Positions 63,723-64,000 of a stretch of 64,000 nt of DNA are shown piece by piece. Each line of letters starts with the position of its first letter. Position 1 is the stretch's first letter. Source of the DNA: Clostridioides sp. ES-S-0054-01 (GTDB lineage Bacteria > Bacillota > Clostridia > Peptostreptococcales > Peptostreptococcaceae); the NCBI GenBank assembly GCA_021561035.1, contig CP067346.1, forward strand, positions 2,945,001 through 3,009,000, in the 5' to 3' direction. Position numbers and translations under genes: made by a program. The notes below the pieces were generated by a model, which saw nothing but the letters and a program-made list of their open reading frames with translations, was not told the origin of the DNA and searched no databases.

Positions 63723-64000
63723 TTATTCACAATACTTTTCTATTGCTTTTTTAAACAAACCTACATGAACTTTTTCGTCTAAAATTATTCTATTTAATAT
63801 AGCTTTTATATAAGGGTCTTCTATAATGCTTATATCTCTATAATAATTATCAATAGCTACATATTCTAAATGTAAATCTGATTTTAATCTGTCGCAAATG
63901 GAGTCTCCATAATATACAAAACTTCCATTCCAATATGCACCACATGAACTTGTAGAACCTCTGTATACAGGATTTCCACCCAATAATCTTATAGTCTTTG
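63723..64000 (-). CDS. Ferritin-like diiron-domain protein (partial, C-terminal part)
   Basis: The frame is open to the right edge, so the N-terminus is missing and about 92 residues are visible. RLKSDLHLEYVAIDNYYRDI and ILDEKVHVGLFKKAIEKY carry the E-x-x-x-x-x-Y and E-x-x-H pairs of a ferritin-like four-helix bundle. LLGGNPVYRG and YWNGSFVYYGD come before. It resembles manganese-catalase or rubrerythrin-related proteins of spores and oxidative stress. The apparent start at 63983 is only an internal TTG. Confidence 0.65.
   Translation of the reverse strand, partial: KTIRLLGGNPVYRGSTSSCGAYWNGSFVYYGDSICDRLKSDLHLEYVAIDNYYRDISIIEDPYIKAILNRIILDEKVHVGLFKKAIEKYCE

Overview
The window is a low-GC (roughly 30 percent) Firmicute chromosome, almost certainly Clostridioides difficile or a very close relative. 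The strongest pointers are a secreted Pro-Pro endopeptidase matching PPEP-1/Zmp1, with its HEXXH pair at H142/H146 and E185. Beside it lies a PPKTG-anchored surface protein carrying NPPVP cleavage sites, and the two are preceded by a type I and a type II c-di-GMP riboswitch respectively. The dltD-dltX-dltA-dltB-dltC gene order and a bilQRS-like bilirubin-reductase locus also fit. There are no rRNA or tRNA genes, no CRISPR array and no prophage; the only complete mobile element is one IS3-family insertion sequence.

Layout. 0-12 kb: the 5' end of an ABC exporter behind a probable attenuator; a D-threonine aldolase/D-serine dehydratase-type PLP enzyme; a YjiG/YjiH-like membrane pair with an M20 peptidase and a divergent regulator; a decayed MerR-like gene; bilS-bilR-bilQ; a PLP aminotransferase; an EamA exporter. 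12-15.2 kb: an IS3 element inserted into a MITE-like repeat (an intact copy lies at 2.04-2.17 kb), then PPEP-1 and a strikingly short substrate-adhesin gene, each under its own c-di-GMP riboswitch. 15-26.5 kb: a cation-diffusion-facilitator exporter, a Ca2+-type P-ATPase, glyA, a YkvI-like permease with a cupin/PocR-type sensor kinase and AraC-type response regulator, and serS. 27-34 kb: a YtcJ-like amidohydrolase, a nitrilase, a YhdH-like reductase divergent from a MarR regulator and rubrerythrin, then yhbD and a frameshifted bactofilin-like gene. 34-42 kb: a fused PhnX-PhnW enzyme for 2-aminoethylphosphonate with its DeoR-type regulator, and the D-alanylation operon including the easily missed 48-residue dltX. 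42-46 kb: housekeeping-type genes.

45.9-54.9 kb is the most unusual part. A single-strand cluster joins a nucleobase (NCS2) permease, a convincing homologue of archaeal methenyl-tetrahydromethanopterin cyclohydrolase (Mch), a 2-oxo-acid dehydrogenase E1alpha/E1beta/E2 set, a COG0402-type deaminase, a RibD-C/DHFR-like reductase and a 49-codon remnant of the E3 lipoamide dehydrogenase. No methanopterin pathway is expected in this organism. I infer an undescribed pterin- or purine-like heterocycle pathway in which the Mch fold opens a pterin-type ring or C1 adduct. A possible structured leader precedes the permease, and three repeated terminator-like hairpins separate the permease from the Mch gene.

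55.8-62.5 kb is a self-contained sigma-54 regulon: a PrpR-N-like/AAA+ activator, a clear -24/-12 promoter, an M19 dipeptidase, two partner membrane proteins and an N-acyl-D-amino-acid deacylase, which together look like uptake and breakdown of D-amino-acid-containing peptides. The right end holds an alpha/beta hydrolase and a partial ferritin-like gene. Positions and start codons were read by eye; family assignments rest on recalled motifs, not on database searches.
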